Notes under the pieces: model-generated
Told to the model about the DNA's origin: nothing
Seen by the model: only the letters and a program-made list of their open reading frames with translations
Databases searched by the model: none
In this document: piece by piece, positions 1 to 9,718 of the stretch
Layout: the number at the start of each line of letters is the position of its first letter
How positions within the stretch are numbered: the stretch's first letter is position 1
Source: Thermomonas sp.
GTDB taxonomy: Bacteria; Pseudomonadota; Gammaproteobacteria; Xanthomonadales; Xanthomonadaceae
NCBI RefSeq assembly: GCF_023953935.1
Contig: NZ_JAMLIW010000003.1
Span: forward strand, 53,501-117,500
Direction: 5' to 3'
DNA: 64,000 nucleotides
Program-made: the position numbers and the translations under genes

Positions 1-2
1 CC

Positions 3-866
3 GCGCGGCCGCTGGCGGCGCTGGCGCTGCTGCTGGGGGCCGGCATGCTGTGCGGCGCCGGATTGCGCAGTGCGGTGGGCCTGGCCCAGGTCGAGGCCCT
101 GCAGGCGACCAATTCCGAGAAACAGGCCGAGCTGGACCGCGCCAAGCGTGATGCCCAGCGTGAAGTCAATGCGCTGGCGGCGCGACTGGCCGAGCTGCAG
201 GCGCAGGCCAACCGCCTGAACGCGCTGGGCAGCCGCCTGACCCAGACCGGCCAGCTTGAGGATGGAGAATTCGACTTCCAGCGGCCGGTCGGCCAAGGCG
301 GTCGCGGCCGCAGCAGCGACATGCCGGTGGGGGAATTGAAACTGCGGCTGTCGGCGCTGGAAGCCGACTATCGCCAGGCCGATACCCAGCTGTCGGTGAT
401 CGAATCCTTGTTGTTCAACCGCCAGCTCGACCTGCGCGCCACGCCCTCGCGCTTTCCGATCGCTGGCAGCTTCATCACCTCGGGCTTTGGTCGGCGCGCC
501 GATCCGTTCGGCGGCGGCGGCGAGTTCCACCGGGGGATCGACTTCGAAGCCAACGCCGGCGATCCGGTGCTGGCGGTGGCCGATGGCGTGGTCAGCTTCG
601 CCGGCGTCCGCAACGGCTATGGCAATACCATCGAGATCGACCACGGCAATGGCTATGTCACCCGCTATGCGCACAATTCGCGGTTGACCCACCAGGTCGG
701 TGACCTGGTCCGCACCGGGCAGGAAATCGCCCGCGCCGGTTCCACCGGCCGTTCCACCGGCACCCACGTCCACCTCGAAGTCTGGCAGGACGGCGTGGTG
801 GTCGATCCGCGCCGCTTCCTTGGCCACAACGACGCCTTGGCCCGCCACGGGCCGACGCACGGCTGA
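3..866 (+). CDS. M23-family metallopeptidase (5' end outside window)
   Basis: The reading frame is open to the window edge, so the start is missing; residues before the first internal ATG (45) form a leucine/alanine-rich membrane segment. Next comes a charged coiled-coil-like stretch (about residues 20-80 from that ATG) and a C-terminal lysostaphin-type LytM domain. The M23 zinc ligands are visible as HRGID and as HVHLE near the C-terminus, with the typical GYGNTIEIDHGNGYVTRYAH strand. Such inner-membrane-anchored proteins cut peptidoglycan cross-links or activate amidases in the periplasm. It lies 148 bases upstream of secA on the same strand, a common placement in Xanthomonadaceae. Family assignment is firm; the exact substrate is not known. 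Confidence 0.9.
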   Translation, partial: ARPLAALALLLGAGMLCGAGLRSAVGLAQVEALQATNSEKQAELDRAKRDAQREVNALAARLAELQAQANRLNALGSRLTQTGQLEDGEFDFQRPVGQGGRGRSSDMPVGELKLRLSALEADYRQADTQLSVIESLLFNRQLDLRATPSRFPIAGSFITSGFGRRADPFGGGGEFHRGIDFEANAGDPVLAVADGVVSFAGVRNGYGNTIEIDHGNGYVTRYAHNSRLTHQVGDLVRTGQEIARAGSTGRSTGTHVHLEVWQDGVVVDPRRFLGHNDALARHGPTHG

Positions 867-1014
867 CCCGACGGGCGCTCCGCCGGCACGGCGGACCGCG
901 TCCCGTTAAACTGTCTGGCTTCGCTCGGGACGTGTGCCCGCAGCGGGGCCTGACGTTGTCGCCGCTTCCGATGTCGCGCCGCCAGCGCGCATCCCGCCAA
1001 GGACTGCACTTCCC

Positions 1015-3720
1015 ATGTTCAACAGTTTGCTCACCAGCGTTTTCGGCAGCCGCAACGAGCGCCTGCTCAAGCAATACGGCACCATCGTCAAGAAGATCAA
1101 CGCGCTCGAACCGAAGATGCAGGCGCTTTCGGACGCCGAGCTCAAGGCCAAGACCGACGAATTCCGCACCCGCATTGCTGAAGGCCAGACCTTGAACCGG
1201 CTGCTGCCGGAAGCGTTCGCGGTCTGCCGCGAAGCCTCGGTGCGGGTGTTCGGGATGCGCCATTTCGACGTCCAGCTGATCGGCGGCATGGTGCTGCACG
1301 CCGGCAAGATCGCGGAAATGCGCACCGGCGAGGGCAAGACCCTGACCGCCACCCTGGCGGTGTACCTGAACGCGCTGGAAGGCAAGGGCGTGCACGTCGT
1401 CACCGTCAATGACTACCTCGCCCGCCGCGACTCGGCGCAGATGGGCAAGCTCTACAACTGGCTGGGCCTGTCGGTGGGCGTGATCTATCCCGGCATGAAC
1501 CATGCCGACAAGGGCCCGGCCTACGCCTGCGACATCACCTACGGCACCAACAACGAATTCGGCTTCGACTACCTGCGCGACAACATGGCGCTGGCGAAGG
1601 AAGACCGTTTCCAGCGCGGGCTGAATTTCGGCATCGTCGACGAAGTCGATTCGATCCTGATCGACGAGGCGCGCACCCCGCTGATCATTTCCGGCCCGGC
1701 CGACGAATCGCCGGAGCTGTACATCAAGGTCAACCAGATCGTCCCGTCGCTGGTCCGGCAGAAGGAAGAAGAGGGCGAGGGCGACTACTGGGTCGACGAG
1801 AAGCAGAAGCAGATCCACCTGTCCGAGGACGGCCAGGAGAATGCCGAGCAGAAGCTGCGCGAGATCGGCGTGCTCGGCCCCGAGGAGAGCCTGTACGCGG
1901 CGCAGAACATCCACATCGTCCACCACCTGAACGCGGCGGTGCGCGCCCACGCGCTGTTCCAGCGCGACGTCGATTACATCGTCAAGGATGGTGAAGTGAT
2001 CATCGTCGACGAGTTCACCGGCCGCACCCTGCCGGGCCGGCGCTGGTCCGACGGCCTGCACCAGGCGGTTGAAGCCAAGGAAGGCGTGCCGGTCCAGCGC
2101 GAGAACCAGACCCTGGCCTCGATCACCTTCCAGAACCTGTTCCGCATGTACGCCAAGCTGTCGGGCATGACCGGCACCGCCGACACCGAGGCGTTCGAGT
2201 TCGACAACATCTACGGGCTCGAAGTGGTGGTCATCCCCACCAACCTGCCGATGATCCGTGTCGACAACTCCGACCAGGTCTTCCTCAATCGCCCGGGCAA
2301 GTACCGCGCCGTGATCCGCGACATCGAAGACTGCGTGCAGCGCGGCCAGCCGGTGCTGGTGGGCACGACCTCGATCGAAGTGTCGGAGCTGCTCAGCAGC
2401 GCGCTGGATTCGGCGAAGATTCCGCACGAAGTGCTGAACGCCAAGCACCACGAGCGCGAGGCGCAGATCGTCGCCAACGCCGGCGTGCCCGGATCGGTGA
2501 CGATTGCCACCAACATGGCCGGCCGCGGCACCGACATCGTGCTGGGCGGTTCGCTGGAAGTGGCGCTGGCCGCGCTGGGCGACGACGCCAGCGCGCTGGA
2601 CCGCGACCGCGTCAAGAGCGAATGGCAGCAGCGCCACGACGCCGCCATCGCCGCCGGCGGCCTGCACATCATCGGCACCGAGCGGCATGAGAGTCGGCGC
2701 ATCGACAACCAGCTGCGCGGCCGCTCCGGCCGTCAGGGCGACCCGGGTTCCAGCCGCTTCTACCTGTCGCTGGAAGACAACCTGATGCGCATCTTCGCCG
2801 CCGACTGGGTGCAGAAGGTGATGGCGAAGATGGGCCTGAAGGAAGACGACGTCATCGAGTCGCCGCTGGTGACGCGCCAGATCGCCAACGCCCAGCGCAA
2901 GGTCGAGGCCCACAACTTCGACATCCGCAAGCAGCTGCTCGAGTACGACGACGTCAACAACGATCAGCGCAAGGTGGTCTACGGCCAGCGCCGGGAGCTG
3001 CTGGAAGCCGAGAGCATCCAGGAGAACATCGACGGCATCCGCGAGGACGTGGTCGCCGCGATGGTCGAGAAATTCGTGCCGCAGGATTCGATCGACGAGC
3101 AGTGGGACCTGCCGGGGCTGGAAGCCGAATTGCTGGGCCAGCTGGGCGTGCAGCTGGACCTGGTCGGCCTGCACCAGCGGGAAACCGAACTGGACGCCAC
3201 CGGGATCCTCAAGCACGTGGAGGAGGCGGTGGCGGCGCTGTTCGCCGACAAGGAAGCGCAGATCGGCAGCGACACCATGCGCATGCTGGAGAAGCACGTG
3301 ATGCTCAACGTGCTCGACCAGAGCTGGAAGGAACACCTGGCGCGGATGGACTACCTGCGCCAGGGCATCGGCCTGCGCGGCTACGCGCAAAAGCAGCCCA
3401 AGCAGGAATACAAGCGCGAGGCGTTCGAGCTGTTCACCGAGCTGCTGGAGAAGGTCAAGCTCGAAGTGGTCTCGCTGCTGGCGCGGGTCCGTATCCGCAA
3501 CGAACAGGAAGTGGCCGAGGCCGAGGCGCAGGAGCGCGCGCGCGCCGAGGCGATTGCCCGACAGTCCTCGTTCCAGCACCCCGAGACCGGCAGCCTGGGC
3601 GCCGACGACGAGGCGGCAGACGTCGAGCGTGCGCTGGCGCAGGCCAATGTCGGTCGCAACGACCCCTGTCCCTGCGGCAGTGGCAAGAAGTTCAAGTATT
3701 GCCATGGGAAGCTCAGCTGA
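1015..3720 (+). CDS. secA: preprotein translocase ATPase SecA
   Basis: SecA drives post-translational export through SecYEG. The start at 1015 ([20 protein letters not shown]) gives 901 residues, the normal size; a longer frame from 934 has no conserved extension. Seen in order: Walker A MRTGEGKT (residues 102-109), DEAD-type motif [13 protein letters not shown], preprotein cross-linking domain, second nucleotide-binding fold with NMAGRGTDI and [11 protein letters not shown], helical scaffold, and a C-terminal zinc-binding tail [14 protein letters not shown] that binds SecB. No frameshift or missing motif. The upstream gap contains TTAAACT near 905-911, a possible -10, but no clear -35. The product should shuttle between the cytoplasm and the inner membrane. 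Confidence 0.98.
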   Translation: MFNSLLTSVFGSRNERLLKQYGTIVKKINALEPKMQALSDAELKAKTDEFRTRIAEGQTLNRLLPEAFAVCREASVRVFGMRHFDVQLIGGMVLHAGKIAEMRTGEGKTLTATLAVYLNALEGKGVHVVTVNDYLARRDSAQMGKLYNWLGLSVGVIYPGMNHADKGPAYACDITYGTNNEFGFDYLRDNMALAKEDRFQRGLNFGIVDEVDSILIDEARTPLIISGPADESPELYIKVNQIVPSLVRQKEEEGEGDYWVDEKQKQIHLSEDGQENAEQKLREIGVLGPEESLYAAQNIHIVHHLNAAVRAHALFQRDVDYIVKDGEVIIVDEFTGRTLPGRRWSDGLHQAVEAKEGVPVQRENQTLASITFQNLFRMYAKLSGMTGTADTEAFEFDNIYGLEVVVIPTNLPMIRVDNSDQVFLNRPGKYRAVIRDIEDCVQRGQPVLVGTTSIEVSELLSSALDSAKIPHEVLNAKHHEREAQIVANAGVPGSVTIATNMAGRGTDIVLGGSLEVALAALGDDASALDRDRVKSEWQQRHDAAIAAGGLHIIGTERHESRRIDNQLRGRSGRQGDPGSSRFYLSLEDNLMRIFAADWVQKVMAKMGLKEDDVIESPLVTRQIANAQRKVEAHNFDIRKQLLEYDDVNNDQRKVVYGQRRELLEAESIQENIDGIREDVVAAMVEKFVPQDSIDEQWDLPGLEAELLGQLGVQLDLVGLHQRETELDATGILKHVEEAVAALFADKEAQIGSDTMRMLEKHVMLNVLDQSWKEHLARMDYLRQGIGLRGYAQKQPKQEYKREAFELFTELLEKVKLEVVSLLARVRIRNEQEVAEAEAQERARAEAIARQSSFQHPETGSLGADDEAADVERALAQANVGRNDPCPCGSGKKFKYCHGKLS

Positions 3721-3840
3721 GGCACGCCTGCCGAAAGTCGGGCGTGTTGCGCGGCTTGGGCGGATCGCCGCGGCGACCGGCGCGGCCGTGGATAGCTTGG
3801 GGCAGTGGTTTCGACCCGCCGCACGGGCCGCATTGAGCGC

Positions 3841-4230
3841 ATGAAACGGATCCACGTCGTTGCCGCCGTACTGCGCGACCCGCGCGGACGCATCCTGCTG
3901 GCGCGCCGCACCGAAGGGCGCGAGCTGGCCGGGCTGTGGGAGTTTCCCGGCGGCAAGGTCGAGCCCGGCGAAGCGCCGGAGGCGGCGCTGGTGCGCGAAT
4001 TGCGCGAGGAACTGGGGATCGAGGCCGCGGTGGGCATCGCGGTGGTTTGCGTCACCCATGAAGACACCGACAAGTGCCTGTTGCTGGACGTGCGCGAGGC
4101 CAGTTTCAGCGGCCGCCCGCGCGGGCTGGAAGGTCAGGCGCTGGCCTGGGTGCCGCTGCACAAGCTGGGCGAGTATCCGATGCCACCGGCAGACCAGCCG
4201 GTGGTGGCGGCGCTGCTGGCGCGTGCTTGA
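3841..4230 (+). CDS. mutT: Nudix 8-oxo-dGTP diphosphatase MutT
   Basis: MutT hydrolyses 8-oxo-dGTP to the monophosphate, keeping oxidised guanine out of DNA. From the ATG at 3841 ([13 protein letters not shown]) the product is 129 residues, close to E. coli MutT. The Nudix box is intact: [20 protein letters not shown], followed by ELGIE. An in-frame GTG at 3805 would add 12 residues without conserved character, so the ATG is preferred. It sits 120 bases after secA on the same strand, as in related genomes. A seven-base tandem repeat begins right after the stop codon. Confidence 0.93.
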   Translation: MKRIHVVAAVLRDPRGRILLARRTEGRELAGLWEFPGGKVEPGEAPEAALVRELREELGIEAAVGIAVVCVTHEDTDKCLLLDVREASFSGRPRGLEGQALAWVPLHKLGEYPMPPADQPVVAALLARA

Positions 4231-4232
4231 TC

Positions 4233-4281
4233 CGGGAGACGGGAGACGGGAGACGGGAGACGGGAAGCGGGAAGCGGGAAG
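4233..4281. repeat. heptanucleotide tandem repeat (7 units)
   Basis: Seven consecutive 7-bp units: four CGGGAGA followed by three CGGGAAG. The array fills most of the short gap between the convergent genes mutT and coaE. A related GATTCGGGAATC motif follows at about 4303. Pure simple-sequence repeat, not a CRISPR array. Confidence 0.9.
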
Positions 4282-4337
4282 CCGCTGATTGCAATGACTT
4301 CCGGATTCGGGAATCAGGGCGTGGTTCGAGGCCCGCT

Positions 4338-4958
4338 TCAGCGCCGGACTTCCGAGGCCAGCTTGCGGTACAGGCGATCCAGAGCGGCGATCTGCGGGTC
4401 CAACGCTTCGGGCGGTGCTTCGTTGGACAGCACGTCGTCGGCAATGACCAGCCGCTGCGCGCGAGTGGCCTGCGCGGCGAGCATCGAACGCGCCAGCGCC
4501 GCGTCGATTCCGTCGCGCTGCTGCAAGCGCCGCAGTTGCGTGTCTTCGGCAACGTCGATGACCAGGATGCGTTGCAGCCAGGGATAGGCTTGGCGCCCGC
4601 CGGCTTCGGCCAGCAGGGGGATTGAAGCGATGGCATAGGGCCCCTGCGCCGCCACGCATTCGGCGCGCAGCGCAGCGCGCACGCGCGGATGAATGATGGC
4701 TTCCAGCCGTTGCCGTGCCTGCGGGTCGGCGAACACCCGCTGGCGCATGGCGGCGCGGTCGAGGTGGCCGTCCGCCGTCAGGACGCCGGTTCCGAAGGTT
4801 CGCACCACTTCGGCCAGCCCGGAAGTGTCCGGCGCCACCGCCGCGCGCGCCGCCGCGTCAGCGTCGGCGATGGCCACACCCAGCGCACGAAAGCGTGCTT
4901 CGACGGTGGATTTCCCGGACGCCACGCCGCCGGTGAGGCCGAGGATGAAGGCCGTCAT
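4338..4958 (-). CDS. coaE: dephospho-CoA kinase
   Basis: Catalyses the last step of coenzyme A synthesis, ATP-dependent 3'-phosphorylation of dephospho-CoA. The start at 4958 (MTAFILGLTGG) gives 206 residues, the usual size; the longer frame to 5006 would overlap proC and adds a His/Asp-rich leader with no family resemblance. P-loop GLTGGVASGKST is at residues 7-18, and IIHPRVRA and SIPLLAEAG match conserved CoaE motifs. It is last in a minus-strand run yggS-proC-coaE. In Xanthomonas, coaE usually sits beside pilD; here pilD is 23 kb away, so the block has been rearranged. Confidence 0.95.
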   Translation of the reverse strand: MTAFILGLTGGVASGKSTVEARFRALGVAIADADAAARAAVAPDTSGLAEVVRTFGTGVLTADGHLDRAAMRQRVFADPQARQRLEAIIHPRVRAALRAECVAAQGPYAIASIPLLAEAGGRQAYPWLQRILVIDVAEDTQLRRLQQRDGIDAALARSMLAAQATRAQRLVIADDVLSNEAPPEALDPQIAALDRLYRKLASEVRR

Positions 4959-5002
4959 GGGCGGGTCGCTGTGGGCATCGTCATCGCCGTGGTCGTGCGG
5001 GG

Positions 5003-5848
5003 TCAATCGTTGGCAGCTGACAGCTCGGCGCCGCGCAACCGCGCCGCGTGGATGGCGTCGGCAACCAGTCCGCGCAGGCCGCCGGCTTCGAACCGTTCCA
5101 GCGCGGCCTGGGTCGTGCCGTTGGGGGACGTCACCCGCTTGCGCAACTCGGCGGCATCGACCCCGGATTCAACCAGCATGCGGCCGGCGCCGAGCACGGT
5201 TTGCAGGGCCAGCTGGCGTGCGGCTTCCGGCGCCAGGCCTTCCCGGATGCCGGCGTCGATCATCGCTTCGGCCAGCAGGAACACGTAGGCCGGGCCGCTG
5301 CCGGACAGGGCCGTCACGGCGTCCATCTGGGTTTCGTCGTCGATCCAGACCGTCGTCCCCGCCGCCGCCAGCAGCGCCTGCGCCAGCGCCCGCCCGCCGG
5401 CATCGACGCCGGGACGGGCGTACAGCCCGGAAGCGCCCGCCGCCAACAGCGCCGGGGTATTGGGCATCACCCGCACGACCCGGATGCCACCGCCCAACCA
5501 GCGGTCGATCTGGGCGCTGGTGATGCCGGCCGCGATCGAGATGACCAGCGGCGCCTGCGCCTGCGCCGGCGCGGCCAGCCCCTCGCACACCGGGCGCATG
5601 ACCTGCGGCTTGACCGCGAACACCCAGGTGTCAGCGCCTTCGACCGCCTGCGCCGATTGCTCGAACACGGCCACGCCGAAGTCGGTCCGCAGCGCCTCGC
5701 GCAACGGCAGTACCGGCTCGGCGACGCGGAGCCGCGCCGGATCGACGCCTTGGCGCAGCAGTCCGCCGATCAGGCTGCGCGCCATGTTGCCGCCGCCGAT
5801 GAAGGCGAGGGATCGGGAATCGGTGATCGGGATCTTGGAAGGGTTCAT
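5003..5848 (-). CDS. proC: pyrroline-5-carboxylate reductase
   Basis: Reduces 1-pyrroline-5-carboxylate to proline with NAD(P)H. The ATG at 5848 (MNPSKIPITDSRSLAFIGGG) gives 281 residues. The N-terminal Rossmann motif AFIGGGNMARSLIGGLL, the central VRVMPNTPALLAAGASGLY and the C-terminal ALSGSGPAYVFLLAEAM with a TSPNGTTQAALE loop are all typical. A longer open frame extends upstream into yggS but is non-homologous. It starts 17 bases after the yggS stop, indicating cotranscription. Confidence 0.96.
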   Translation of the reverse strand: MNPSKIPITDSRSLAFIGGGNMARSLIGGLLRQGVDPARLRVAEPVLPLREALRTDFGVAVFEQSAQAVEGADTWVFAVKPQVMRPVCEGLAAPAQAQAPLVISIAAGITSAQIDRWLGGGIRVVRVMPNTPALLAAGASGLYARPGVDAGGRALAQALLAAAGTTVWIDDETQMDAVTALSGSGPAYVFLLAEAMIDAGIREGLAPEAARQLALQTVLGAGRMLVESGVDAAELRKRVTSPNGTTQAALERFEAGGLRGLVADAIHAARLRGAELSAAND

Positions 5849-5865
5849 GGCGGTGTGCGTGATGT

Positions 5866-6561
5866 TCAGGGCTTGGGCGGGCGCGGACCGAACAGGGCGC
5901 TGCCGACCCGGACCATGGTCGCACCTTCTTCGATGGCGGTGGCAAAGTCCTCGCTCATGCCCATCGACAGGGTGTCCAGGTCGGGGTGGTCGGCTCGCAG
6001 GGCGACGAACAGGGCGGCCATCGCCCGGAACGCGGCGCGCCGACGATCGAAGTCCGGTTCGGGTGCGGGAATCGCCATCAGCCCGCGCAGGCGCAGGCGC
6101 GGCTGGGCGGCGATGGCGGCGGCCAGCGTGGCAACCTCCTGCGGCCTGCATCCGCTTTTGCTGGTTTCATCGTCGATGTTGACCTGGATCAGGACGTTCA
6201 GCGGCGCCAGCGCCGTCGGCCGATGGCGCGCCAGCGCGGCCACCAGCTTGGGCCGATCCACGGTCTGCACCCAGTCGAAGGCGCGCGCGGCCAGCTCGGC
6301 CTTGTTCGATTGCAGGTGCCCGATCAGGTGCCATTCCAGCCCCAGCGGGCGCAGCGCCTCGATCTTGGGCAGGGCTTCCTGCACATAGTTTTCGCCGAAG
6401 GCGCGCTGCCCGGCCGCGGCGATGGCGGCGATCGCCGGCGGCGGCCGGGTTTTCGAAACCGCCAGCAGACGCGCGGCTGGCCTGCCGCGGGCGCGGCTTG
6501 CGTTCCCGATCAGTGAGAGAATCCGCGCGAGCGCGGCGCTGGGGTCAGGCGGTGCAGGCAT
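5866..6561 (-). CDS. YggS-family pyridoxal phosphate homeostasis protein
   Basis: A PLP-binding, alanine-racemase-like single-domain barrel (COG0325) that buffers PLP; no catalytic activity is established for the family. The start at 6561 (MPAPPDPSAALARIL) gives 231 residues. The PLP lysine lies in LLAVSKTRP, followed by FGENYVQEALPKIEAL, WHLIGHLQSNK, VNIDDETSKSG and a C-terminal LSMGMSEDFATAIEEGATMVRVG phosphate-binding region (conserved core SMGMSEDFATAI). It is first in the run yggS-proC-coaE and divergent from pilT, the usual arrangement in gammaproteobacteria. Confidence 0.95.
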   Translation of the reverse strand: MPAPPDPSAALARILSLIGNASRARGRPAARLLAVSKTRPPPAIAAIAAAGQRAFGENYVQEALPKIEALRPLGLEWHLIGHLQSNKAELAARAFDWVQTVDRPKLVAALARHRPTALAPLNVLIQVNIDDETSKSGCRPQEVATLAAAIAAQPRLRLRGLMAIPAPEPDFDRRRAAFRAMAALFVALRADHPDLDTLSMGMSEDFATAIEEGATMVRVGSALFGPRPPKP

Positions 6562-6730
6562 GGGGCTGATTCTGGGCTGGACCGGGGCTGGACCGGGGCT
6601 GGATCGTGGCGTGAGCCCGGCGGTTGAACGCGGACGCATCTGGCGCTCATACTGCGCCATGGGTGCCGTGGCGCCAACCGGCGGTACAGTACAGGGAATC
6701 CACATCAACTGAACGGCGCGGGGGAAACGC

Positions 6731-7768
6731 ATGGACATTGCCGAACTGCTGGCATTTTCGGTCAAGAACAAGGCTTCGGACTTGCATCTGTCGGCCGGCG
6801 TGCCGCCGATGATTCGCGTGGACGGCGACGTGCGCCGCATCAACATCCCCGCGCTCGACCACAAGCAGGTCCACGCGCTGGTCTACGACATCATGTCGGA
6901 CAAGCAGCGTCGCGACTACGAAGAATTCCTCGAATGCGACTTTTCGTTCGAAATCCCCGGGCTGGCGCGCTTCCGCGTCAATGCGTTCAACCAGAATCGC
7001 GGCGCCGGCGCGGTGTTCCGCACCATTCCCTCGGAAGTGCTCACCCTTGAGGACCTCGGCTGCCCGCGCATCTTCAAGGAGCTGATCGAACAACCGCAGG
7101 GGCTGATCCTCGTCACCGGGCCGACCGGCTCGGGCAAGTCGACCACGCTGGCGGCGATGATCGATCACATCAACAAGAAGGACTACAGCCACATCCTGTC
7201 GGTCGAAGACCCGATCGAATTCGTCCACACCTCGCAAAAATGCCTGATCAACCAGCGCGAAGTGCACCGCGATACCCACGGTTTCAACGAAGCGCTGCGC
7301 TCGGCGCTGCGTGAGGACCCGGACATCATCCTGGTCGGCGAATTGCGCGACCTGGAAACCATCCGCCTCGCCCTGACTGCCGCGGAAACCGGCCACCTGG
7401 TGTTCGCCACCCTGCACACCAGTTCGGCGGCCAAGACCATCGACCGCATCATCGACGTGTTCCCCGCCGGCGAAAAGCCGATGGTGCGCTCGATGCTGTC
7501 CGAATCCTTGCGCGCGGTGATCGCCCAGGCGCTGCTGAAGAAGATCGGTGGCGGCCGCACCGCCGCCTGGGAAATCATGGTGGGCACCCCCGCCATCCGC
7601 AACCTGATCCGCGAGGACAAGGTGGCGCAGATGTATTCGTCCATCCAGACCGGCCAGGCCGTGGGCATGCAGACGCTGGACCAGCATTTGCAGGACCTGA
7701 CCAAGCGCGGCATGGTGAGCCGCAAGGAAGCCCACGATTACGCCAAGGACAAGCGGTTGTTCGAGTGA
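6731..7768 (+). CDS. pilT: type IV pilus retraction ATPase PilT
   Basis: Hexameric cytoplasmic ATPase that depolymerises type IV pili and powers twitching. 345 residues, full length. Walker A VTGPTGSGKSTTL, Asp box LSVEDPIEFVH, Walker B DPDIILVGELRDLET, His box TGHLVFATLHTSSA and the retraction-specific AIRNLIRE motif near the C-terminus are all present. ATG at 6731 follows a GGGGGAAA ribosome-binding site. Paralogue pilU follows after 139 bases that contain a heptad-repeat palindrome. Confidence 0.98.
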   Translation: MDIAELLAFSVKNKASDLHLSAGVPPMIRVDGDVRRINIPALDHKQVHALVYDIMSDKQRRDYEEFLECDFSFEIPGLARFRVNAFNQNRGAGAVFRTIPSEVLTLEDLGCPRIFKELIEQPQGLILVTGPTGSGKSTTLAAMIDHINKKDYSHILSVEDPIEFVHTSQKCLINQREVHRDTHGFNEALRSALREDPDIILVGELRDLETIRLALTAAETGHLVFATLHTSSAAKTIDRIIDVFPAGEKPMVRSMLSESLRAVIAQALLKKIGGGRTAAWEIMVGTPAIRNLIREDKVAQMYSSIQTGQAVGMQTLDQHLQDLTKRGMVSRKEAHDYAKDKRLFE

Positions 7769-7775
7769 GGGTGGT

Positions 7776-7887
7776 CATTGGTGATTCGTGATTCGTGATT
7801 CGTAAAAGCCGAGGTTCGATGAACGATCTGGTGGGGATGCGAAGGGCGGTCTGCTCTCTCGAATCACCAATCACCAATCACGAATCC
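7776..7887. repeat. inverted pair of GATTCGT/GATTGGT heptad arrays between pilT and pilU
   Basis: Left arm (about 7776-7803) is made of 7-bp units GATTGGT-like then GATTCGT three times. Right arm (about 7861-7887) carries the reverse-complement units AATCACC, AATCACC, AATCACG. The arms flank about 55 bases of unrelated sequence and could fold into a long imperfect hairpin. Looks like a small mobile or MITE-like element rather than a terminator, since no T-run follows. Confidence 0.75.
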
Positions 7888-7907
7888 CGGCTCCGCAGGA
7901 GCCAAAC

Positions 7908-9038
7908 ATGAGCAGCATCGATTTCACCTCGTTCCTCAAGCTGATGGCGCACCAGAAGGCGTCGGACCTGTTCATCACCGCCGGGATGCCGCCGTCGATG
8001 AAGGTGAACGGCAAGATCAGCCCGATCACCCAGAACCCGCTGACCCCGCAGCAGTCGCGCGATCTGGTGCTGAACGTGATGTCGCCGCAGCAGCGCGAGG
8101 AGTTCGAAAAGACCCACGAGTGCAACTTCGCCATCGGCGTGTCCGGGGTGGGCCGCTTCCGCGTCAGCTGCTTCTACCAGCGCAACCAGGTCGGCATGGT
8201 GCTGCGCCGGATCGAGACCCGCATCCCGACCGTCGAAGAACTCAGCCTGCCGCCGGTGATCAAGACCCTGGCGATGACCAAGCGCGGCATCATCCTCTTC
8301 GTGGGCGCCACCGGCACCGGCAAATCCACCTCGCTGGCGTCGATGATCGGCTACCGCAACGCCAATTCGACCGGCCATATCATCACGATCGAAGATCCGA
8401 TCGAATTCGTGCACAAGCACGACGGCTGCATCATCACCCAGCGCGAAGTCGGCATCGACACCGACAGCTGGGAAAACGCGCTGAAGAACACTCTGCGCCA
8501 GGCGCCGGACGTGATCATGATCGGCGAGGTGCGCACCCGCGAGGGCATGGACCACGCCATCGCCTTCGCCGAAACCGGCCACCTGGTGCTGTGCACGCTG
8601 CACGCCAACAACGCGAACCAGGCGATGGACCGCATCATCAACTTCTTCCCGGAAGACCGTCGCAGCCAGCTGCTGATGGATCTTTCGCTCAACCTCAAGG
8701 GCGTGGTGGCGCAGCAGCTGGTGCCCACCCCGGACGGCAAGGCGCGGCGGGTGGCGATGGAAATCCTGCTCGGCACGCCGCTGGTGCAGGACTACATCCG
8801 CGACGGCGAAATCCACAAGCTCAAAGAGGTGATGAAGGAATCCGTGCAATTGGGCATGAAGACCTTCGACCAGAGCCTGTTCGAGCTGTATCAGGCCGGC
8901 GAGATCAGCTACGAGGACGCGCTGCGGTTTGCCGACTCGTCCAACGAAGTGCGCCTGCGGATCAAGCTGGCCCAGGGCGGCGATGCCAGCACTCTGGCGC
9001 AGGGGCTGGACGGCGTGCAGGTCGCCGAGGCGCGCTGA
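7908..9038 (+). CDS. pilU: type IV pilus ATPase PilU
   Basis: PilT-dependent accessory retraction ATPase. 376 residues starting MSSIDFTSFLKLMAHQKASD. Walker A VGATGTGKSTSLASMI, Asp box ITIEDPIEFVHKH, Walker B DVIMIGEVRTREGM and His box TGHLVLCTLHANNA are intact. The C-terminus carries an extended tail (about residues 345-376) typical of PilU rather than PilT. It follows pilT on the same strand and probably shares its transcript if the intervening repeat is read through. Confidence 0.97.
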   Translation: MSSIDFTSFLKLMAHQKASDLFITAGMPPSMKVNGKISPITQNPLTPQQSRDLVLNVMSPQQREEFEKTHECNFAIGVSGVGRFRVSCFYQRNQVGMVLRRIETRIPTVEELSLPPVIKTLAMTKRGIILFVGATGTGKSTSLASMIGYRNANSTGHIITIEDPIEFVHKHDGCIITQREVGIDTDSWENALKNTLRQAPDVIMIGEVRTREGMDHAIAFAETGHLVLCTLHANNANQAMDRIINFFPEDRRSQLLMDLSLNLKGVVAQQLVPTPDGKARRVAMEILLGTPLVQDYIRDGEIHKLKEVMKESVQLGMKTFDQSLFELYQAGEISYEDALRFADSSNEVRLRIKLAQGGDASTLAQGLDGVQVAEAR

Positions 9039-9151
9039 TCGCGTTGCGACGGCAGCGGCGGGCCTGCGTCCGGCGCGGGCTTCGCCATCCGGGCTGGCGA
9101 TCCGGGCCGGATGGTGAGTGATCGCCGTGGCATTGCCTTAGAATGCGGCTC

Positions 9152-9718
9152 ATGGACGCGCACGAACACGGCTTTGGCAACCACCTGCTGATCGCGCTGC
9201 CGGCGCTGCACGACGCCAATTTCGAGCGCAGCGTCACGCTGATTTGCCAGCACGACGGCGACGGCGCGATGGGCGTGATCGTCAACCGGCCCTCCGAATA
9301 CACGATTGGCGAGATCCTGCGCCAGATGGGCGTGGAATGCGGCGATGATGCGCTCGGTCAGCGCCCGGTACTCAGCGGCGGGCCGGTGCATCCCGAGCGC
9401 GGCTTCGTCGTGCATGACGGCGGCCGTGGCTGGGATTCCAGCCTCGAAGTCGGCGACGGCCTGTACCTGACCACCTCGCGCGACGTGCTGGAAGCGATGG
9501 CGCGTGGCGAGGGGCCGCCGCAGGCGCTGGTGGCGCTGGGCTGTGCCGGCTGGGGCGCGGGCCAGCTCGAGCAGGAATTGGTGGACGACAGCTGGCTGCT
9601 GGTGCCGAGCCGGCGCGACGTGCTGTTCGACCTGCCGCTGGCGCAGCGCTGGCAGGCGGCGGCGGGAACCATCGGCGTGGATCTGGTCAACCACGCCAGC
9701 CACAGCGGGCACGCGTGA
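9152..9718 (+). CDS. YqgE/AlgH family protein
   Basis: COG1678 (UPF0301) protein of unknown biochemical role, nearly always beside ruvX. From the ATG at 9152 ([19 protein letters not shown]) the product is 188 residues. Typical motifs: [34 protein letters not shown] and [16 protein letters not shown]. An alternative ATG at 9143 overlaps a TAGAAT -10-like box (9139-9144), so 9152 is chosen; transcription from that box would start at or next to the A of this ATG. The stop overlaps the GTG start of ruvX. Confidence 0.9.
   Translation: MDAHEHGFGNHLLIALPALHDANFERSVTLICQHDGDGAMGVIVNRPSEYTIGEILRQMGVECGDDALGQRPVLSGGPVHPERGFVVHDGGRGWDSSLEVGDGLYLTTSRDVLEAMARGEGPPQALVALGCAGWGAGQLEQELVDDSWLLVPSRRDVLFDLPLAQRWQAAAGTIGVDLVNHASHSGHA

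Noticed and set aside
866-1014. Possible SecM-like arrest peptide upstream of secA
   Set aside because: No signal peptide plus arrest motif (such as FxxxxWIxxxxGIRAGP) is seen in the gap; the upstream gene is an M23 peptidase.
4233-4281. Tandem repeat considered as a CRISPR array
   Set aside because: Units are 7 bp with no spacers, and no cas genes are present.
658-4659. 1333-residue open frame on the minus strand opposite secA
   Set aside because: It is the high-GC shadow of secA, mutT and coaE; composition is His/Gln/Arg-rich without domains, and SecA on the other strand is unambiguous.
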